A stretch of 64,000 nucleotides of DNA from Paremcibacter congregatus (GTDB lineage: Bacteria > Pseudomonadota > Alphaproteobacteria > Sphingomonadales > Emcibacteraceae). The notes beneath the pieces are model-generated. The model saw nothing but the letters and a program-made list of their open reading frames with translations, did no database searches and was not told where the DNA came from. Positions 34,250 through 43,732 of this stretch are shown one piece after another. Within the stretch, counting starts at the first letter, position 1, and every line of letters begins with the position of its first letter. The stretch spans positions 2,263,501 through 2,327,500 of the forward strand of contig NZ_CP041025.1 in NCBI RefSeq assembly GCF_006385135.1, in the 5' to 3' direction. A program made the position numbers and the translations under genes.

Positions 34250-35926
34250 TCAGGACATCGGATAGCGGATCTGAACAATCCTGAAACGATCCGCCACGAA
34301 AGCCAGGTCCGCAAGACAGGCGTTTCCCGCCGGATTAAGTCCTGTAACGTGATAATCACTATAAGCGGCGGCAAAGTTAAGCGGCATATTACCCGTCAAA
34401 TTACACGTCAGAGACGCCCCCGCCTCGGCAAAGGCATTTTGCCCGGACGATAAAAAGTCCGGATCAGAAGAATAGAAATAACTTGCGATCGCCCCATGGG
34501 TTTGCACATCAGACGTCGCCTGCGCCAGGGCCTGCTCCCGGTTTTTTGCCTTGATGACAAAAGCTACCGGCGCGAACACCTCCTCCTGATAAAAATCCCG
34601 ATCAGAAATATCGAGTTCTATCATCAGGGGAGTCGCTGTCCGGGCCTGGGGAAAATCGGGATGATCGTAGGCATGATGTGCTTTCAATATTGTCCCCCGC
34701 TCTGCCCCCCGTTTTTCTAAATCCTCCAAGAGCTTTAGCGAGACATCAGACTGCAAGGCTCCGAACAAATTGGGAGCAATCTTGATATTCTCTGACAGAG
34801 ATTTCACCTCTGCGACCAACCTTTCAACGACCTCTTCATAAGGCACCAGACGATCTCCGTCTCGCACGCCCTGCGCCGGAATATAGATATTTTGCGGACT
34901 GGTGCACATCTGGGCCGAAAAAAGACAAAGGGTCCTGGCGACAGACGTGATCACCGCTGTCAGGTCATGGGCGGATTCCACAATGACACTGTTCACCCCG
35001 GCGGTTTCCGTATAGACGAGCGACCGGCCGGAATTCTCCTCAACCCATTGGCCAAAGCGCGCACTTCCGGTAAAATCAACAATAGCGCAGCCGGGATGGT
35101 GGATCAGTTGTTTGGTGACCGGCGCAGATATCTCATCCGCCGCCAGCAGCACCAGATTGGGATCAAACCCACAGTCGTTTAAAATCTCCCTAAACCGCCG
35201 CACCGCGATGGCCATGGGCAATATGCCGTTGGGGTGCGGTTTCACGATCACCGGATTGCCGGTGGCCAGGCTCGCGACCATCGCCGGATAGGCATTCCAG
35301 GCTGGAAAGGTCGCGCAACAAATCACCAGGCCAACACCACGCGGCATTAAACGGTAATCCTTTTGCAGGCGAATGGTGTCCTTGCCAAAATTCTTTTCCC
35401 AGAGGGCATTTTCCGGCACTTCACGCTGGGCAATCATCGCATGGGCCAGGGCCTCCATTCCCCGGTCCAGCGCGTTGGAGCCACTGCCTGCGAAAGCCAT
35501 GGGAAAGCTCTGCCCGGCCGTATGCATGGTGGCAAAGGCATTTTCGAATGTTTCCTGCGACAGGCGCGTGAGGATTTCAATAATCACACCGGCGCGCGCA
35601 GCAGGCCCGGCATCACGCCAAGCTGGCAAGGCGGCTTTGGCGGCACTAAAAAGCTGATCCACATCCGCTTTGGGGTAATCAATGTTCAGCGGCGCCTGAG
35701 TATAGGGCGATATCTCATGCCCTACGCGGCCAATGGTTCCCGGTTGGTCAAGGTCAAAACTTCTTCCCAGATGAGCCTCAAAGGCCGCCTTGCCATTTTT
35801 TAACGCCTCTTCTCCATGAATTTTTGCGCTGGGATTATCGATAAACGGGCTCCAGCTATAGCGCTTGCGGCAGACCTCTATGGCTTTTTCTAAAGTCCCT
35901 TTATGTTTTTTATATAGCTCAGTCAT
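34250..35926 (-). CDS. paaN: PaaN-type aldehyde dehydrogenase
   Basis: This 558-aa protein is an aldehyde dehydrogenase of the second PaaN type. It has ISPYTQAPLNIDYP, RAGVIIEILTRL, VGLVICCATFPAWNAYPAMV, NPVIVKPHPNGILPMAIAVR and VDFTGSARFGQWVEE. The catalytic-Cys region is LCLFSAQMCTSPQNIYIP, and EVFAPVAFVIKA follows. PaaN was first linked to phenylacetate degradation; no other paa gene is here, so it probably oxidises another aldehyde, for example one made by the carotenoid-oxygenase-like enzyme at 39117. The start overlaps the lipocalin-like gene by eight bases. Confidence 0.82.
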   Translation of the reverse strand: MTELYKKHKGTLEKAIEVCRKRYSWSPFIDNPSAKIHGEEALKNGKAAFEAHLGRSFDLDQPGTIGRVGHEISPYTQAPLNIDYPKADVDQLFSAAKAALPAWRDAGPAARAGVIIEILTRLSQETFENAFATMHTAGQSFPMAFAGSGSNALDRGMEALAHAMIAQREVPENALWEKNFGKDTIRLQKDYRLMPRGVGLVICCATFPAWNAYPAMVASLATGNPVIVKPHPNGILPMAIAVRRFREILNDCGFDPNLVLLAADEISAPVTKQLIHHPGCAIVDFTGSARFGQWVEENSGRSLVYTETAGVNSVIVESAHDLTAVITSVARTLCLFSAQMCTSPQNIYIPAQGVRDGDRLVPYEEVVERLVAEVKSLSENIKIAPNLFGALQSDVSLKLLEDLEKRGAERGTILKAHHAYDHPDFPQARTATPLMIELDISDRDFYQEEVFAPVAFVIKAKNREQALAQATSDVQTHGAIASYFYSSDPDFLSSGQNAFAEAGASLTCNLTGNMPLNFAAAYSDYHVTGLNPAGNACLADLAFVADRFRIVQIRYPMS

Positions 35927-36362
35927 GGTTTGGCTCCGCTTTTACCCAGTGCAGGCGATGACGACGGCTCTTCTCTCCCAGGGTTTCCGACGCAGACAAA
36001 ACAAGACTTCGATCAATGAATTCCATATGCCGGCGCTGAATGGTGCCGACCATCATCGGATTAAGGGAGTGATCAACCCGATGGACCACATGATCCCCTT
36101 CAATAGTAAAAGGGCCCGCGTAACTGAAATTACTTTCAAAGGCCATGCATTTTTCGACCTCGGATGCCTTACGCACACTGGCGCTATTGAACCGGGACCT
36201 GTCCGCCTGGCTGATATTGGCAGACATATAACCGTCCGGGCTATATATCAGTATCCCTTCAGGATTCTGACCAAAGGGACAGGTGACGGCCCCATCCGGT
36301 GAATAGCTGATTTCCCAACTCACCAGCTTCCAGGTGCCAATTAGTTTTTCTCGAGCCGCCAT
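35919..36362 (-). CDS. Lipocalin-like domain protein
   Basis: This 147-aa protein has the Lipocalin_5 pattern: start LIGTWKLVSWEISYSPDGAV, then NPEGILIYSPDGYMSANIS, SYAGPFTIEGDHVVHRVDHS and a closing RLHWVKAE. Such small barrels bind hydrophobic ligands or act as isomerase/hydratase-like accessory proteins in catabolic clusters. No signal peptide is present, so it is cytoplasmic. It is co-transcribed with paaN (8-bp overlap). Confidence 0.8.
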   Translation of the reverse strand: MAAREKLIGTWKLVSWEISYSPDGAVTCPFGQNPEGILIYSPDGYMSANISQADRSRFNSASVRKASEVEKCMAFESNFSYAGPFTIEGDHVVHRVDHSLNPMMVGTIQRRHMEFIDRSLVLSASETLGEKSRRHRLHWVKAEPNHD

Positions 36363-36374
36363 TGCATTCTCCTG

Positions 36375-36409
36375 ATAAAAATCAGGCGGCAGATATACCG
36401 CCGCCTGAT
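36375..36409 (-). terminator. Intrinsic terminator downstream of receptor 36429-38723
   Basis: ATCAGGCGGC (36381-36390) pairs with GCCGCCTGAT (36400-36409). On the minus strand a run of five T follows. The lipocalin-paaN pair downstream then depends on read-through or its own promoter. Confidence 0.8.
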
Positions 36410-36428
36410 AGGTAAATTTTATGTCGCC

Positions 36429-38723
36429 CTAATTAAATTCCCACGTCAGGGTCACACCGTAAGTGCGCGGCATGCCATAGACCACCGCCGCATTCTCCGT
36501 TAGATCGAAGGGCCCCGACCCATCAATGCCGTGAGTACGGTAAAGCGCATCGGTGAGGTTTTTACCCCATAATTTAATCTGCATGCCCTGATCCACAAGG
36601 TCCAGTGCAATATGCGCATCAACCATGTGACGTGAATCGTCACCGATCCAGACCTCTCCGGTGCTGAAGTGTTTATTGGCACCATCAAAATAGATCTTGT
36701 CGCGATAAGACCAGTTGGCGGCGATCGTCAGTTGCCCCCAGTCCGCGATATCCGTCACATTACTCGCGCCCAGATTAAAACTGTTGCGCGGCGCCCGGGT
36801 CAGATCATTTCCGGAATAATCCACCCCGGTTTCAGTAATATAATCTTTGTATTTGGTATCCAGATAAGCATAGTTGGCCGTCACGGTCAGGCTTTCCGTT
36901 ACCGCAGCTGTCAACTCTGCCTCAAAGCCCTGACTGCTGGCATTGGCCGCATTCTCGATCACCAGAGTTGAGCCATTGACCAGCTTGAATATCTGCAGAT
37001 CCGTATAGTCAATGTAGAAAGCAGTCAGGTTAAGGCGCAGTTTATCGTCCAGCATCATGGACTTCAGCCCCACTTCCCACTGTTTGGCCTTTTCCGGATC
37101 AAACCCTTGCAGCGCCGCTGCCTCGGACGCGGCGGAACCGTTGAAACCACCGCTTTTAAACCCTTGGGAATAGCTGACATAAACCATTGCATCTTCTGTC
37201 ATGCGGTAATTCAGACTGGCCTTCGGAATAAAGCTATTCCAGCTTTTACTCGGATTGACATCATAGGTTCCCGCAAGAAATCCACCTGTCGGGTCAAAGC
37301 CATAACCGTTGATATTCGCATCCTTGCTTTCATGGGTATACCGTCCGCCGAGGGTCAGGGTTACCTGATCCACGATGTCATAACTTGCCTGGGCAAATCC
37401 GGCATAACTTTTGGTGACATTTTTCTGATCAAAGAAAATATCAAACGGCGCCAGCCCCCAGCCCGTCTGCCCTATCAGAGGCAGGAATTGCCCCCAACTC
37501 AGGCCCGGCACCGGCGACGGGGTGGCAAAGACCGCCGTATCGTTACCGGTAAAGTCATTATTATCCAGCCGGTTCACTGTTTCGGTAAAATAATACAACC
37601 CGACAACCCATTTCAGCCGTCCATCTTCCGAGACATCCCCAAGGCGGAATTCCTGTGAAAACTGGTGGGCTTTCTCGTCAACATTATTGATCACAAGATT
37701 GGCGTCTGAACCGTCGAAATCTTCCTGATAGTCAAATTCACTGTCCCGATAAGCGGTAATGGAGGTAAATTCTCCGATCGCCGTTTCCGCAGTCACTTTC
37801 GCCGACAAACCCCAGACATCGCGGTTCTGGTAGCCGTTCACCGTTTTTTCATTCAAACGCCGGTCTTCGCTGCACGGACTGGCGCCATAAGGTGCGCCCG
37901 GCGCCAGCCAAGGGAAAAAGATAAACTGTTCCCCCAGACATTCCCGACTGTTCCCCGCCAGACGATCACGGGAATAATCAGCGGTCAGCAGTATTTCCAT
38001 GGTGTCATTAGGCGTGAAGAGCATCTGTCCCCGGGCCGAAAAATTATTGGCGTCACCAAGTTTCGTACCATCTATCGCGCTGACGCTATGCCCGTCACGT
38101 TCGACCTTCGACAGGCTAAGCTTCGCCGCCACATTATCGGACAGAGCCCCGTTTACCAGCCCCCGCAGCTCATAACGGTTAAAATTACCATAAGAGCCTT
38201 TCAGTTTTACCTGAGTGTCAGAAGAGGGTTTTTTTGTTAAAATATTCACCGCCCCACCGGCGACATTCTTGCCGTACAATGTGCCTTGCGGGCCGCGCAA
38301 AACCTCGATCCGCTCCAAGTCCATTAAATCAAAGTCCGCTCCCCCGGCCCGGCCGATATAGACCTCGTCCAGGAAAATCCCCACCGACTGGTCCCCAAAG
38401 GCGGAATCGTCCGTCGAGCCAATGCCACGAATATAGAGCTGCGGCTGGGCCATATTATAGCGAGACATGGTGAAGCCCGGCGTCCGCATGGAGACCTCAT
38501 CAACAGCGGTTATGCCCGCTTGTTCCAGAAAATCGCCCGACATGGCCGTAATCGCCAGCGGAATATCCTGCAAATTCTCTGCGCGCTTCTGAGCGGTCAC
38601 CACGATCTCTTCCAGAGAAAATGCCTCCTCTGCGGCAAACCCGACACTCGACATACTTCCCAGGGACATCACTGACAAAATGACTCCCGTAACATTATTT
38701 AGTAGGTGATTATTATATTTCAT
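36429..38723 (-). CDS. TonB-dependent receptor of the catabolic regulon
   Basis: The ATG at 38723 is preferred: AGGGAACG lies just upstream and a proper signal peptide follows (NNVTGVILSVMSLGSMSSVG, cleavage before EEAFS). The 764-aa protein has the TonB box EEIVVTAQKRAENLQDIPLA, the plug (RTPGFTMSRYNMAQPQLYIRG; LERIEVLRGPQGTLYGKNVA then GGAVNILTKKP) and a barrel ending LTWEFN. This subgroup is common in sphingomonads for plant- or lignin-derived aromatics and hydrophobic compounds. It is preceded by a copy of the regulon promoter, with a ~210-nt leader. The ligand is inferred to be the substrate of the carotenoid-oxygenase-like and ligase enzymes nearby. Confidence 0.93.
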   Translation of the reverse strand: MKYNNHLLNNVTGVILSVMSLGSMSSVGFAAEEAFSLEEIVVTAQKRAENLQDIPLAITAMSGDFLEQAGITAVDEVSMRTPGFTMSRYNMAQPQLYIRGIGSTDDSAFGDQSVGIFLDEVYIGRAGGADFDLMDLERIEVLRGPQGTLYGKNVAGGAVNILTKKPSSDTQVKLKGSYGNFNRYELRGLVNGALSDNVAAKLSLSKVERDGHSVSAIDGTKLGDANNFSARGQMLFTPNDTMEILLTADYSRDRLAGNSRECLGEQFIFFPWLAPGAPYGASPCSEDRRLNEKTVNGYQNRDVWGLSAKVTAETAIGEFTSITAYRDSEFDYQEDFDGSDANLVINNVDEKAHQFSQEFRLGDVSEDGRLKWVVGLYYFTETVNRLDNNDFTGNDTAVFATPSPVPGLSWGQFLPLIGQTGWGLAPFDIFFDQKNVTKSYAGFAQASYDIVDQVTLTLGGRYTHESKDANINGYGFDPTGGFLAGTYDVNPSKSWNSFIPKASLNYRMTEDAMVYVSYSQGFKSGGFNGSAASEAAALQGFDPEKAKQWEVGLKSMMLDDKLRLNLTAFYIDYTDLQIFKLVNGSTLVIENAANASSQGFEAELTAAVTESLTVTANYAYLDTKYKDYITETGVDYSGNDLTRAPRNSFNLGASNVTDIADWGQLTIAANWSYRDKIYFDGANKHFSTGEVWIGDDSRHMVDAHIALDLVDQGMQIKLWGKNLTDALYRTHGIDGSGPFDLTENAAVVYGMPRTYGVTLTWEFN

Positions 38724-39116
38724 ATTGCGTTCCCTGTGTATTTTGCTCTTTTTGGCGTAAGTGTCTCCGTCCTCCCGACGAAGAAAGTAAAATAATTTAT
38801 GGGGTGTTACGCAACGATGTCGGCCCTTCAACATGAGAAGCATGCTGTTCATCCGAATACCCTGCTTTCTGGCCTCCTTGTCCTTCCCCGCTTTACGGAA
38901 ACCAGGACTTGGCCACCCTGAATTATTGATATCTTTTCTTATTATATTTTTATAAGTCTTGTTATGCAATTTAATGTGTGAAGGATTGCAAAAATTGTTG
39001 GTCTTGTCAAGCAAGTAACTAATTATTTCGCAACCCGATATTTTATTTAGAAAATTGATTCATGAGGGACTTAACGGGAGCGGCACTAAAGCCGCTCGCA
39101 CGTTCCGGTGTTACGA
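38724..39116. other. Long leader and promoter region of the receptor gene
   Basis: No gene is supported. It holds the regulon promoter at 38941-38969 and a ~210-nt untranslated leader of the receptor mRNA. Confidence 0.55.
38941..38969 (-). promoter_or_regulatory. Regulon promoter upstream of receptor 36429-38723
   Basis: On the minus strand TTGCAT (38964-38969), a 17-bp spacer containing AACAAGACTTA, and a perfect TATAAT -10 box (38941-38946). It shares its -35 and spacer sequence with the sites at 30533, 40763 and 42685. Confidence 0.75.
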
Positions 39117-40652
39117 TTAATCTCGCCAGATATCCTCGCCCCTCGCCCAGTTGGCGTGGAATCCATAAGGCAGGCGATGCGGCATCTTGACCCGGGCAAT
39201 GGGTCCTTTTGAAATACATTTTCCGTCAAAGATCAGGCATTCTGATTGCCAGGTATGGCTGTTGGTGACATAGGTGATGACATAGCCACCGTCTTCCTGA
39301 TCATGCCGTGTGGCCCCGCGGCGCGGACAGAAAGGCGCTTCACTGCCGTAAATGCCATCCCCATAATCCCAGCGCTCATAACCGCCGCTTTCCAAATCAT
39401 ATTTTACCAATCCCCCAAACGCCAAAGTGGTAGCCCCATCTTCTTTGGTCATGATATACTGGTTATAGCTGTAGCGGTTCTTGAAGCCGCCATAAAGCGG
39501 GTTGATCCGGCAGAACTCTGTGTTCATCTTGTCGAAATCACCCTCGACAACCTCGCCGGTTTTCATATTGAACTTCCAAATATACATATTGGCTTCAAGG
39601 CGCATATAGGCCATCATATGCGACAATTCACCCTCTTCCGGATTGGCCTTTGGCATGGGATTGGTGGAGCGGCAACCTACCTGAATAACCCAATCCCCCT
39701 CTTCCCAGCAATTAACAACATGCAGGATATAACAGGGTTCACAATCGAACCATTTCACCTCACTGCCTTTACCATAGCGCGGCTGAACCCCGAAACGGGT
39801 CGGCATATCCCGATGGAAAGTAACGATGCGCTTTTTCGTGCGCTGCAAAATATCCATATCATGGAAAAAGGGCAAATCATGTAACAGGACATAATTTTCC
39901 GTAAAGCCAATGTCATGGGGTAGCCGCGGACCGGGCAGTTCAATATTTTCCTGATGAATCACATTTCCGTTGCTGTCAGCAATGCCATAGAGCATATAGG
40001 GTGGTTCATCCCAGTAATCGAAGAAAATCAGCTCATTCTTTTCCAGATCAATCTTGGCATGCGCCGACAGAGCGCGTTTTAACTGGCCGTTAAAAGTCTC
40101 GCGGCCCTTGGTTTTCAATGTATGACGGTCGAGGGTATAAGGAATGCCCGCATTATACCATAATGTAACGATGTCATCGTTGAAATACAGCAGATCCGTA
40201 TTCGAGGTATCCTTGACCGGGAAACCTTCAAGAGAATAATCATGCTCCCCCATCATTCCCGGCCAGATGGCCTTGCCCGCCTCGGCTTCTTTCTGAAAGG
40301 CATCCGTACGCACCCAGCGGTTTTTATAGGACGCCTTGCCATCCTTGAAATAAATCGCATAAACCATCCCGTCTCCATCGAAAGGATGATATTTGCAGTT
40401 AGGTTCAAACACCGGATTCGGGCCGTTGCGCATGTAAACCCCATATAGATCGTCCGGCAACTCTCCGATCACCTCCAGATCCGCCACATCGATTTCCTCT
40501 GTGGTCGGGGCATAAACCCCATGCAGATATGGATTGTCTATCTTCTGGGTCCAAGCGGGAGAATCCGGCGCCGGGCGCCCGTCATCTGCTCGGGTACGGA
40601 TTGACCTCTCACTCAAAGGCAAGTCACGATCCTGATCAAAAACATCACTCAT
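39117..40652 (-). CDS. Carotenoid oxygenase family (RPE65/lignostilbene dioxygenase-like)
   Basis: The ATG at 40652 lies ~90 bp behind the predicted promoter; an ATG at 40754 would lie at or before the transcription start. The 511-aa enzyme has the seven-bladed propeller pattern (NGPNPVFEPNCKYHPFDGDG, VRTDAFQKE). Four His would bind Fe(II): H198 in SAHAKIDLE, H246 in RLPHDIGFTE, H311 in CYILHVVNCW, and the last in LPYGFHANW near the C-terminus. Family members cleave a C=C bond in carotenoids, apocarotenoids or stilbenes using O2, giving two aldehydes. A nearby PaaN-type dehydrogenase and a feruloyl-CoA-synthase-like ligase would suit an aromatic or stilbenoid substrate, but an apocarotenoid is possible. 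Confidence 0.9.
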   Translation of the reverse strand: MSDVFDQDRDLPLSERSIRTRADDGRPAPDSPAWTQKIDNPYLHGVYAPTTEEIDVADLEVIGELPDDLYGVYMRNGPNPVFEPNCKYHPFDGDGMVYAIYFKDGKASYKNRWVRTDAFQKEAEAGKAIWPGMMGEHDYSLEGFPVKDTSNTDLLYFNDDIVTLWYNAGIPYTLDRHTLKTKGRETFNGQLKRALSAHAKIDLEKNELIFFDYWDEPPYMLYGIADSNGNVIHQENIELPGPRLPHDIGFTENYVLLHDLPFFHDMDILQRTKKRIVTFHRDMPTRFGVQPRYGKGSEVKWFDCEPCYILHVVNCWEEGDWVIQVGCRSTNPMPKANPEEGELSHMMAYMRLEANMYIWKFNMKTGEVVEGDFDKMNTEFCRINPLYGGFKNRYSYNQYIMTKEDGATTLAFGGLVKYDLESGGYERWDYGDGIYGSEAPFCPRRGATRHDQEDGGYVITYVTNSHTWQSECLIFDGKCISKGPIARVKMPHRLPYGFHANWARGEDIWRD

Positions 40653-40749
40653 ATGTATTTTCCCAATTTTGTCGGAACCTTCCGTCAGGTCCCGTTTAAA
40701 ATATGTCTGAAGCCGCCTTGGCCACATCATTTTCGACAACATTAACTTC

Positions 40750-40778
40750 AGCATAAATTAGTAAGTCTTTTTATGCAA
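40750..40778 (-). promoter_or_regulatory. Regulon promoter upstream of carotenoid oxygenase gene
   Basis: On the minus strand: TTGCAT (40773-40778), 17-bp spacer with AAAAAGACTTA, and TATGCT (40750-40755). Confidence 0.72.
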
Positions 40779-40821
40779 GTAATTTAATAAACGTCTAAAC
40801 ATTCATAATAAAAACAACATG

Positions 40822-42639
40822 TTAGATCAGAATAACCTGTTGATTTTCATCATCATAAAGCCGCTCGACATCCTCTGCGCGATTGTTCAACAACGCTGCC
40901 GAATTAACAGTTCCCTTGTCGGTCAACTCCCCCTTGCCCGCATCTGGCGGACTAAGCAGGAATCGCAAACCTGCGATCCGACGGCTGCTGGTCGTGCTCG
41001 TGCGATTATGGTCGGCCAACGCCTGCTGGATAGACCGGACCACCATCGGATGATCACTCAAATCCACAACCGACGCCTTTGGCTCCCCGGTGAGTTCCGC
41101 CAAAGCTTTGCTGTTTGGCCAGGCCAGAATCCTGACCCCTTCCCGGTTAGCGCCGCAGAGGATAAAATCATTCACCAAATGCCCGATATGCGGCCGGACA
41201 GACTCTTTCAAACTATGGGCATTCACCCAGGTGCCCGACGCCAGCTTAAATTCATCGCTCAGACGGCCAATGAATTTCAAGCCCTTCTCCGGCTGGTCTG
41301 GATCGACCCAATCCACCACATCCCCCATACTGTAATAACCTTCATCATCCAGAAGCGTTTCGTTCAAGTCAGGACGCTTAAAATAACCCGGGGTCAATGT
41401 CGGCCCCGCCACCCTGATTTCGAATCCATTATAGATCGGCACCAGTTTCAGTTTAACACCGGGTTGCGGCAGCCCGACGCCAGGCCCCTCACTTTCAAAG
41501 TAGGTCGCGAGCACACCGGACGCTGTTTCCGTCGCGCCATACCCCGCGCCAAACAGAAGCCTATGCCCGGTTTCCGCTACCGCCATTTTTTGAAATCTCT
41601 CATAGAGCTTGCTGGAAATTCCCGCCCCGCCATAGACCATATGGCGCATGCTGCGGAAGAAATTTTGGCGCAGAACCTTATCCTTCTCCAGAGCAGTGGC
41701 AAGTAATTCATATGCCAGCGGAATGTTGGTCTGAAAACTGGTCTTCAGTTCAGCCATATTGCGGAGACTTTTTTCAAACAACCCTGGCAAGGGCTTACCG
41801 TCATCAATATATAACGTCCCGCCATTGAGCATCACGCAGGTCTGAACCAGCGCCCCCGACACATGATTCCAAGGCAGCCAGTCGAGCGTCTCTTGCCGCC
41901 AGCTGGTCGCCTTAGCCATAACGGCGCTGCAAAAGGCCGCATTGGCCGCCTGCATACGGCTGGTTTGCATAACGGCCTTAGGCAAGCCGGTCGATCCAGA
42001 AGTCAGCATCAATTTATGCAGCTTATCCGGATCAAGGTTTCCGACCTGTTGATACATATCGTCAGAAACAGGTGTCCTGCAAATGTCCAAATAGGCCAGA
42101 CAGCCTTCCACCCCGTTTCTGGTGATGATTTTCATGTCAGTTTTGCGAATATGGTCCAAGGCCAGCCGATACCGGTCAGCGTCATCAGCATACACCACCG
42201 CCGGGGCAATCAAATCAACCACATAATCCAGCCTGGCATAAATCTTAAGCAAGGAATAGTTGGGGCTGATCGGGCACACAGGCACCCCGGCGACAAGCCC
42301 GGCCAACGTCAATATCGCATGTTCAATGGCGTTTTCCGACAGCAACAGCATTGACTGATCCGCCGCCAGATTCTGGTTGATAAGCCATTGCCCGACCGCC
42401 AAAACCTGTTCCCACGCCTCCCCATAGGAAATCCGGTCCCACCCCTCCTCCCCGTCCCGCCGCATAGCCAGAAAGGTTTTTTCTGGCTGACGTGATGCCT
42501 GATCCATCAAAATCTTGATCAAATTAGGCTCATAGACCGGGGTCGGGGAAGCCGATTCCAGATAAATCTCCCCTCCTGCCCCTCGATCAAGGGTAAGTTC
42601 AACTGGTGGAAAATCAACTTTTTTAAAAGACGCCTTCAT
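40822..42639 (-). CDS. Feruloyl-CoA-synthase-like AMP-dependent ligase
   Basis: I choose the ATG at 42639 (MKASFKK) because GAGG precedes it at a good distance; the ATG at 42654 lies too near the predicted transcription start. The 605-aa protein has LMLTSGSTGLPKAVMQTSRM (P-loop), DWLPWNHVSG, the YGATETASGVLATYF motif, GYYSMGDVVDWVDP and GRLSDEFKLASGTWVN (hinge). The C-terminal end has GELTDKGTVN, the position of the catalytic Lys. Length and motifs fit feruloyl-CoA synthases, which activate hydroxycinnamates. It is transcribed alone from a regulon promoter 40 bp upstream. Other aryl-acids are possible substrates. Confidence 0.85.
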   Translation of the reverse strand: MKASFKKVDFPPVELTLDRGAGGEIYLESASPTPVYEPNLIKILMDQASRQPEKTFLAMRRDGEEGWDRISYGEAWEQVLAVGQWLINQNLAADQSMLLLSENAIEHAILTLAGLVAGVPVCPISPNYSLLKIYARLDYVVDLIAPAVVYADDADRYRLALDHIRKTDMKIITRNGVEGCLAYLDICRTPVSDDMYQQVGNLDPDKLHKLMLTSGSTGLPKAVMQTSRMQAANAAFCSAVMAKATSWRQETLDWLPWNHVSGALVQTCVMLNGGTLYIDDGKPLPGLFEKSLRNMAELKTSFQTNIPLAYELLATALEKDKVLRQNFFRSMRHMVYGGAGISSKLYERFQKMAVAETGHRLLFGAGYGATETASGVLATYFESEGPGVGLPQPGVKLKLVPIYNGFEIRVAGPTLTPGYFKRPDLNETLLDDEGYYSMGDVVDWVDPDQPEKGLKFIGRLSDEFKLASGTWVNAHSLKESVRPHIGHLVNDFILCGANREGVRILAWPNSKALAELTGEPKASVVDLSDHPMVVRSIQQALADHNRTSTTSSRRIAGLRFLLSPPDAGKGELTDKGTVNSAALLNNRAEDVERLYDDENQQVILI

Positions 42640-42671
42640 TAAAAACCTCATCATCCTGATACGGAAAAATC

Positions 42672-42700
42672 AAGCTTAACATTAAAGTCTTTTTATGCAA
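42672..42700 (-). promoter_or_regulatory. Regulon promoter upstream of feruloyl-CoA-synthase-like gene
   Basis: On the minus strand the conserved ACTTGCATAAAAAGACTT block is at 42685-42702, with TTGCAT at 42695-42700. The best -10 candidate is TAAGCT at 16-bp spacing, weaker than in the other copies, so activation may be needed. Confidence 0.65.
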
Positions 42701-42739
42701 GTCAATTTCAAAAATAGACGGCCAAAACTAAGCCACCCT

Positions 42740-43666
42740 CTAATCGAAGCTGAATTGCACGTCACTGGATATGAGTTCTTTGCTGCATTGGGCGCATTTT
42801 ACTTGCGGATGAGATTCAGCGCCGCATGTCGTATGAATAATCAGGAAAGGAACCCCCCTGCCTTCGCATAGCCAGTCATCACCCCAGGTCATCATCGCAA
42901 GCATAACCGGAAACAGATCGCGTCCTTTATCGGTCAGACGATATTCATACCGCGCGGGCTTGTCGGAATAAAGCACCTTCTGTAAAAGACCACTGTCCAC
43001 CAAATGGCTTAACCGGTTGGACAGAATATTTGTTGCGATCTTAAGTTCCGACTGAATATCATCAAAACGACGTATGCCAAGATAAGCCGCCGACAGGGCA
43101 AGATTGCTCCAACGGTCTCCAATGATATCGGCGGCCCGTTCCATCATCATGGCCTCGTCCTTATTCTTCACACTTATACGGCTGCGGCGCTGATGACGCG
43201 GCGCAACCTGGCAATCCTGACCGGCTCCCGGCCCATCTTTATAGCTGATATTCTTAAGGGTGATTTCCCCGTCACATACATCGCATTTCATCACAGGCTG
43301 AAGCGTGTGACCACAAGGTTTATGGATCAATTTAGCAGGAATATCCGCATCACGCGTATACCACGTTTCTTCCCACTTCCAGATCAGAATGGCAATAGGG
43401 TACAGCCTTTTGCCCTGCTCCGTCAGTTGATATTCATGCCGCGCTGGCCGTTCCTGATAGAGCACTTTTTTAAAACAACCGACCTCTACCAACTTGTTCA
43501 GGCGGTTGATCAGAATACTGCGGGCCATGTTGTTTTTCGCCTGCCAATCGCGAAAACGCGTGACACCAAGAAAAGCATCCCGCAGGATAATAAGGGTCCA
43601 GCGGTCCCCGATAATATTCAGGGTCCGGGTGATAGAGCTGGCTCTGACATGTTCCAAGACTGACAT
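42740..43666 (-). CDS. Tandem HxlR-family transcription regulator
   Basis: The start at 43666 (MSVLEHVRASS) fits the domain border; the longer upstream frame lies in the divergent promoter region. The ~308-aa protein has two HxlR winged-helix domains in tandem. The first (~5-105) has IIGDRWTLIILRDAFLGVTR and LINRLNKLVEVG; the second (~170-270) has IIGDRWSNLALSAAYLGIRR and LSNRLSHLVDSG. Each is followed by a Cys-rich patch (PCGHT...CDVC; TCGAE...CAQC) that could bind metal or sense redox state. HxlR proteins normally act as dimers of a single domain; this one is a built-in dimer. It sits in the middle of the regulon and is the prime candidate to bind the repeated promoter motif. Confidence 0.88.
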   Translation of the reverse strand: MSVLEHVRASSITRTLNIIGDRWTLIILRDAFLGVTRFRDWQAKNNMARSILINRLNKLVEVGCFKKVLYQERPARHEYQLTEQGKRLYPIAILIWKWEETWYTRDADIPAKLIHKPCGHTLQPVMKCDVCDGEITLKNISYKDGPGAGQDCQVAPRHQRRSRISVKNKDEAMMMERAADIIGDRWSNLALSAAYLGIRRFDDIQSELKIATNILSNRLSHLVDSGLLQKVLYSDKPARYEYRLTDKGRDLFPVMLAMMTWGDDWLCEGRGVPFLIIHTTCGAESHPQVKCAQCSKELISSDVQFSFD

Positions 43667-43732
43667 ATGACCAGAAGATAACGATATTTTGCGGAGATGC
43701 AAATAACACTTGCTTAAAGGGACTTTTTTATT

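Noticed and set aside
34250-35926. Assigning a complete phenylacetate pathway from the PaaN-type gene
   Set aside because: No paaA-K genes occur in the window; the gene sits with carotenoid-oxygenase and ligase genes, so only the enzyme family is claimed.
38724-39014. 97-residue N-terminal extension of the receptor
   Set aside because: The extension would cover the promoter and leader, has no signal peptide, and an ATG with AGGGA and a proper signal occurs at 38723.
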